From Alphaproteobacteria bacterium SO-S41 (GTDB lineage: Bacteria; Pseudomonadota; Alphaproteobacteria; Micropepsales; Micropepsaceae): a stretch of DNA of 64,000 bases. The stretch spans positions 1,054,001 through 1,118,000 of the forward strand of contig AP024629.1 in NCBI GenBank assembly GCA_019670725.1, written 5' to 3'. This document shows, in pieces, positions 61,519 through 64,000 of this stretch. Under the pieces are notes generated by a model, which had not been told where the DNA came from, did not search any database, and saw only the letters and a list, made by a program, of their open reading frames with translations. The position numbers were made by a program, and so were the translations under genes. How positions within the stretch are numbered: position 1 is the first letter of the stretch; each line of letters begins with the position of its first letter.

Positions 61519-62334
61519 ATGACCAAGTTCCGCGCTGCCTGCGTGCAGATGCGCTCCAGCGACGACATGGCGGCGAACATCGCCGATGCGTCAGCGCTCA
61601 TCCGCGACGCCGCGGGGCAGGGCGCGCACTACATCCAGACGCCTGAAAACACCTGCCTCATGGCGCCCGACGGCGGCGCTAAGTTCGACCTGACCTTCGA
61701 CGAGGCGAATGATCCCGCGCTTCCCGCCTTCCGCGCCCTCGCGGAAGAGCTCGGCGTCTGGCTCCATATCGGCTCGCTCGCCATCAAGGTCGGGCCCGAC
61801 AAGGTCGCGAACCGCGCCTTCGTGATCGACCCCCAGGGCGCCATCGCCGCGCACTACGACAAGATCCACCTCTTCGACGTGCAGCTCGCGAACGGCGAGG
61901 ACTACAAGGAAAGCGCCACCGTCGCGCCGGGCGACAAGCTTTCCACGGTCGAATTGCCCTGGGGCAAGCTCGGCGTTTCCATCTGCTACGATCTGCGTTT
62001 CCCGCATCTCTACCGCTCGTTCGGCAAGGCGGGCTGCAGCTTCATCGCCATCCCCGCCGCCTTCACCAAGACGACGGGCGAGGCGCACTGGCACGTTCTG
62101 CAGCGCGCCCGGGCGATCGAAAACGGCGCCTTCGTCATCTCCGCGGCGCAGGGTGGGCGGCACGCCAATGGCCGCCAGACCTACGGCCACAGCCTGATCA
62201 TCGACCCCTGGGGCGAGATCCTCGCGGAGGGCGGCACCGAACCCGGTGTCGTGATCGCCGACATCGATCCCGCAGAGGTCGCGGCGGTTCGCGGGCGGAT
62301 TCCCGCGCTTTCCCACGACCGGCCCTATAGCTGA
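61519..62334 (+). CDS. Carbon-nitrogen hydrolase (NIT1/2-like)
   Basis: 271-residue nitrilase-superfamily amidase with the catalytic triad Glu43 (TPENT), Lys115 (YDKIHLFD) and Cys156 (ICYDLRFP). Branch-10 members include Nit1 deaminated-glutathione amidase and Nit2 omega-amidase; adjacency to a glutaredoxin gene favours a glutathione-related repair role, but this is inference. Two bases separate it from GrxC. Length and HWHVLQRARAIENG region are family-typical. Confidence 0.93.
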   Translation: MTKFRAACVQMRSSDDMAANIADASALIRDAAGQGAHYIQTPENTCLMAPDGGAKFDLTFDEANDPALPAFRALAEELGVWLHIGSLAIKVGPDKVANRAFVIDPQGAIAAHYDKIHLFDVQLANGEDYKESATVAPGDKLSTVELPWGKLGVSICYDLRFPHLYRSFGKAGCSFIAIPAAFTKTTGEAHWHVLQRARAIENGAFVISAAQGGRHANGRQTYGHSLIIDPWGEILAEGGTEPGVVIADIDPAEVAAVRGRIPALSHDRPYS

Positions 62335-62429
62335 CCGCTCGCGGAAAGGTGGGGTTGCCGCGCTCCGGCATCCGCCCCATGTTCCAGTCATCAAAGGTTC
62401 ACCAGGCCGGGCGCACGCTCACCACTGTT

Positions 62430-62828
62430 ATGATCAAGTACGATCTCGTTTGCCGCAAAGACCACCGCTTCGAAGGCTGGTTCGCCTCCTCGTCCGCATA
62501 TGACGACGAAGCCGGCAAAGGCCGCGTCACCTGTCCGGTGTGCAATTCCAAGAAGATCGCCAAGGCCCCAATGGCGCCCGCCGTCAAAGGCGGCGACATG
62601 CCAAGCCCGGCGGAGATGCGCAATGCGCTGGTGAAATTGCGCCGCCACGTCGAGAGCAATGCTGAACATGTCGGCGACCGCTTCGCCGACGAGGCCCGCG
62701 CGATCCATCACGGCGACGCCGATGATCGCCCGATCTACGGCGAGGCAACGGCCGAAGACAGCAAGGCCCTCAAGGAAGAGGGCATCGCCGTCACGCCGAT
62801 CCCGTGGATCCCGCTCGGCGACGCCTGA
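62430..62828 (+). CDS. DUF1178-family zinc-ribbon protein
   Basis: 132 residues from MIKYDLVCRKDHRFEGWF; an upstream open frame adds 27 residues but homology begins here. A zinc-ribbon-like CRKDH...CPVCNS set and the PAEMRNALVKLRRHVESNAEHVGDRFADEARAIHHGD helix define DUF1178. Function unknown; consistently found after the nitrilase gene in Hyphomicrobiales, so it may share the thiol-related pathway of the operon. Ends 8 bp before the convergent SDR. Confidence 0.93.
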   Translation: MIKYDLVCRKDHRFEGWFASSSAYDDEAGKGRVTCPVCNSKKIAKAPMAPAVKGGDMPSPAEMRNALVKLRRHVESNAEHVGDRFADEARAIHHGDADDRPIYGEATAEDSKALKEEGIAVTPIPWIPLGDA

Positions 62829-62836
62829 TCTCCGCT

Positions 62837-63595
62837 CTAGATGTGAACGCCGCCCGACACCTCGATGCGCTGGGCGTTGATCCAGCCCATCTCGTTGGAC
62901 AGCAGGTTGGCGATCACCCCGCCGATATCGTCGGGCAGGCCGATGCGTCCCAGCGCCGTCATGCCCGCCAGATGCTTCTGCACCTCGGGATTGTCGCGGA
63001 CGAAACCGCCGCTGAAATCCGTCGCAATGGCGCCGGGCGCTACCGTGTTCACCGCGATGCGGCGGGGCGCCAGATCGACCGCCATGTAGCGGGTCAGGGC
63101 TTCGACGCCCGCCTTGATCGAGCCATAGCCGATCCGGCCCGGCATCGAGAACCGCGCAAGGCCGGACGAGATGTTCACGATGCGGCCGCCATCGTTCATC
63201 AGCGGTGCCAGCGCCTGCGTCAGGAACAGCGGGCCCTTGAAGTGGACGGCGTAGAGATCGTCCATTTCAGCCTCGGTGATGTTGGCCAAGCTGGAGCTTG
63301 AGGACGTGCCGGCATTGTTGACGAGATAATCGAAGCGCTCGGCCTTCAGCGTCTTCAGCGCGTCCCGCACCGCATCGGCAAACGCCGCGAAGGTGGAGGC
63401 CTTCCCGATGTCGAGCTGGAGCGCGACGGCGCCCGCGCCGAGATCGCTGGCGAGGGTCGCGACCTTGTCGGCTTCTGCCGTATTGGAGTGATAGGTGAAG
63501 ATCGAGCGGATGCCCCGCTTGGCGAGGGCGATCACCGTGCTGCGGCCGATGCCGCGGCTGCCGCCGGTGACGAGAGCGATCGGATTATGTGACAT
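62837..63595 (-). CDS. SDR-family oxidoreductase
   Basis: 252-residue classical SDR: TGGSRGIG (10-17), NNAG, SSGLARFSMPGRIGYGSIK with the catalytic YGSIK, and a C-terminal RIEVSGGVHI. TYHSNTAEADK after strand 2 fits NADPH use. Divergent from the AraC gene across 154 bp, so the AraC protein may control it. Substrate unknown. Confidence 0.93.
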   Translation of the reverse strand: MSHNPIALVTGGSRGIGRSTVIALAKRGIRSIFTYHSNTAEADKVATLASDLGAGAVALQLDIGKASTFAAFADAVRDALKTLKAERFDYLVNNAGTSSSSSLANITEAEMDDLYAVHFKGPLFLTQALAPLMNDGGRIVNISSGLARFSMPGRIGYGSIKAGVEALTRYMAVDLAPRRIAVNTVAPGAIATDFSGGFVRDNPEVQKHLAGMTALGRIGLPDDIGGVIANLLSNEMGWINAQRIEVSGGVHI

Positions 63596-63749
63596 GGACT
63601 GGCTTTCCGTTGTTCGTTGGGCCGGGGGAGGCGCGTCCCAATGCGACGAGTTAGACGCCCGCAGCCGCGGAAACGGAATGGCGAAACCATCCTAATTCTT
63701 GCCTGATCCTGCCGTCTCGTGCATGGTTGCGGCGGAAAGAGAGTGACCC

Positions 63750-64000
63750 ATGACGAGTCCGCTGGCGGAGGCCTTGCTCAACTATACCGAACGCCAGAGC
63801 GGCGAGAGCCCCTTCCGCACGCCGATCGAGACTCTCGCTATCATGCGTTCGGACCGTCCGAAGCCGCCGTCCCACATGATTTTCCGCCCCGCCATGTGCA
63901 TCGTCGCGCAGGGCGCCAAATGGGCGACCTTCGGCGACATGCGGCTGGTCTACAAAGCCGGGCAGGCGCTGGTCGTGGGGATGGAAACCCCTTCGATCGG
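63750..64000 (+). CDS. AraC-family transcriptional regulator, N-terminal part only
   Basis: Open to the window end, 83 residues visible. HMIFRPAMCIVAQGAKWATFGD and VYKAGQALVVGMETP match the N-terminal AraC_N sensor domain (PF06719), which precedes a double helix-turn-helix lying outside the window. A purine-rich AAAGAGAGTG stretch precedes the ATG. Divergent from the SDR at 62837, the likely regulated gene. Confidence 0.88.
   Translation, partial: MTSPLAEALLNYTERQSGESPFRTPIETLAIMRSDRPKPPSHMIFRPAMCIVAQGAKWATFGDMRLVYKAGQALVVGMETPSI

Overview
The window is a gene-dense, high-GC chromosomal segment of an alphaproteobacterium. The best clues are gene order and gene content of the Hyphomicrobiales (Rhizobiales) type: SUV3-like helicase / S4 protein / FdxA / CarD; DUF3108 / MeaB / L28 / phytase-like protein / CobT / CobS / J-domain protein / BolA; XerD divergent from AroK-AroB; and BioC-like methyltransferase divergent from ComF / glutaredoxin / nitrilase / DUF1178. 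The genus cannot be fixed from the sequence alone. I see no rRNA, tRNA, transposase, integrase of a mobile element, prophage or CRISPR array, so this is core chromosome with accessory genes interspersed.

Layout. 1-4.7 kb: end of a short-chain dehydrogenase, an aldo/keto reductase, a zinc alcohol dehydrogenase, and a LysR regulator divergent from a methyltransferase with a LysR-type operator between them. 4.7-12.4 kb: CarD, a small secreted protein, ferredoxin FdxA, a TerB-like protein, a large GT-C-like membrane protein, and the coupled trio S4 protein / 66-residue protein / helicase, all on the minus strand. 12.4-13.1 kb: the longest non-coding stretch, holding an 85-bp direct repeat and ten TTAA sites. 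13.1-23.5 kb: B12-dependent methylmalonyl-CoA mutase, a quinone oxidoreductase, RmuC, two tandem secreted four-cysteine paralogues, an S9 peptidase, DUF3108, MeaB and ribosomal protein L28. 23.5-34.7 kb: DUF6629 membrane protein, phytase-like protein, cobaltochelatase CobT and (5 kb on) CobS, enclosing a sensor plus pentameric ligand-gated channel pair and an ArsR-AHSA1-GST operon; then J-domain protein, BolA and a frameshifted small gene.

34.7-45.2 kb: an SDR, AroB-AroK, a small membrane protein, a long alanine-rich secreted protein and XerD, then a carboxypeptidase-regulatory-like protein, an FHA-transmembrane-trypsin-like protease, a hydrolase and a secreted protein. 45.1-50.6 kb: enoyl-CoA hydratase-like protein, SDR, malyl-CoA lyase-like protein, GST, and an ECF41 sigma factor operon with a matching promoter. 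50.7-56.8 kb: AccA, an ECF-type sigma factor convergent with a Ser/Thr kinase, and the Kup potassium transporter. 56.8-64 kb: a lipoprotein, epoxide hydrolase, MutT, an orphan Flp pilin, the methyltransferase/ComF/GrxC/nitrilase/DUF1178 block, an SDR and the start of an AraC regulator.

Themes. Four genes tie together vitamin B12: CobS and CobT (aerobic cobalt insertion), methylmalonyl-CoA mutase and its chaperone MeaB. Signal transduction is rich: two extracytoplasmic-function sigma factors, a Ser/Thr kinase, an FHA protease and a channel. The observation I find most unusual is a dCache-HAMP sensor lacking any output domain, translationally coupled to a pentameric ligand-gated ion channel (27.8-30.0 kb). 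A second global feature is extreme tightness of convergent gene ends: fourteen of fifteen junctions are separated by 14 bp or less, or overlap, and only one carries an intrinsic terminator.
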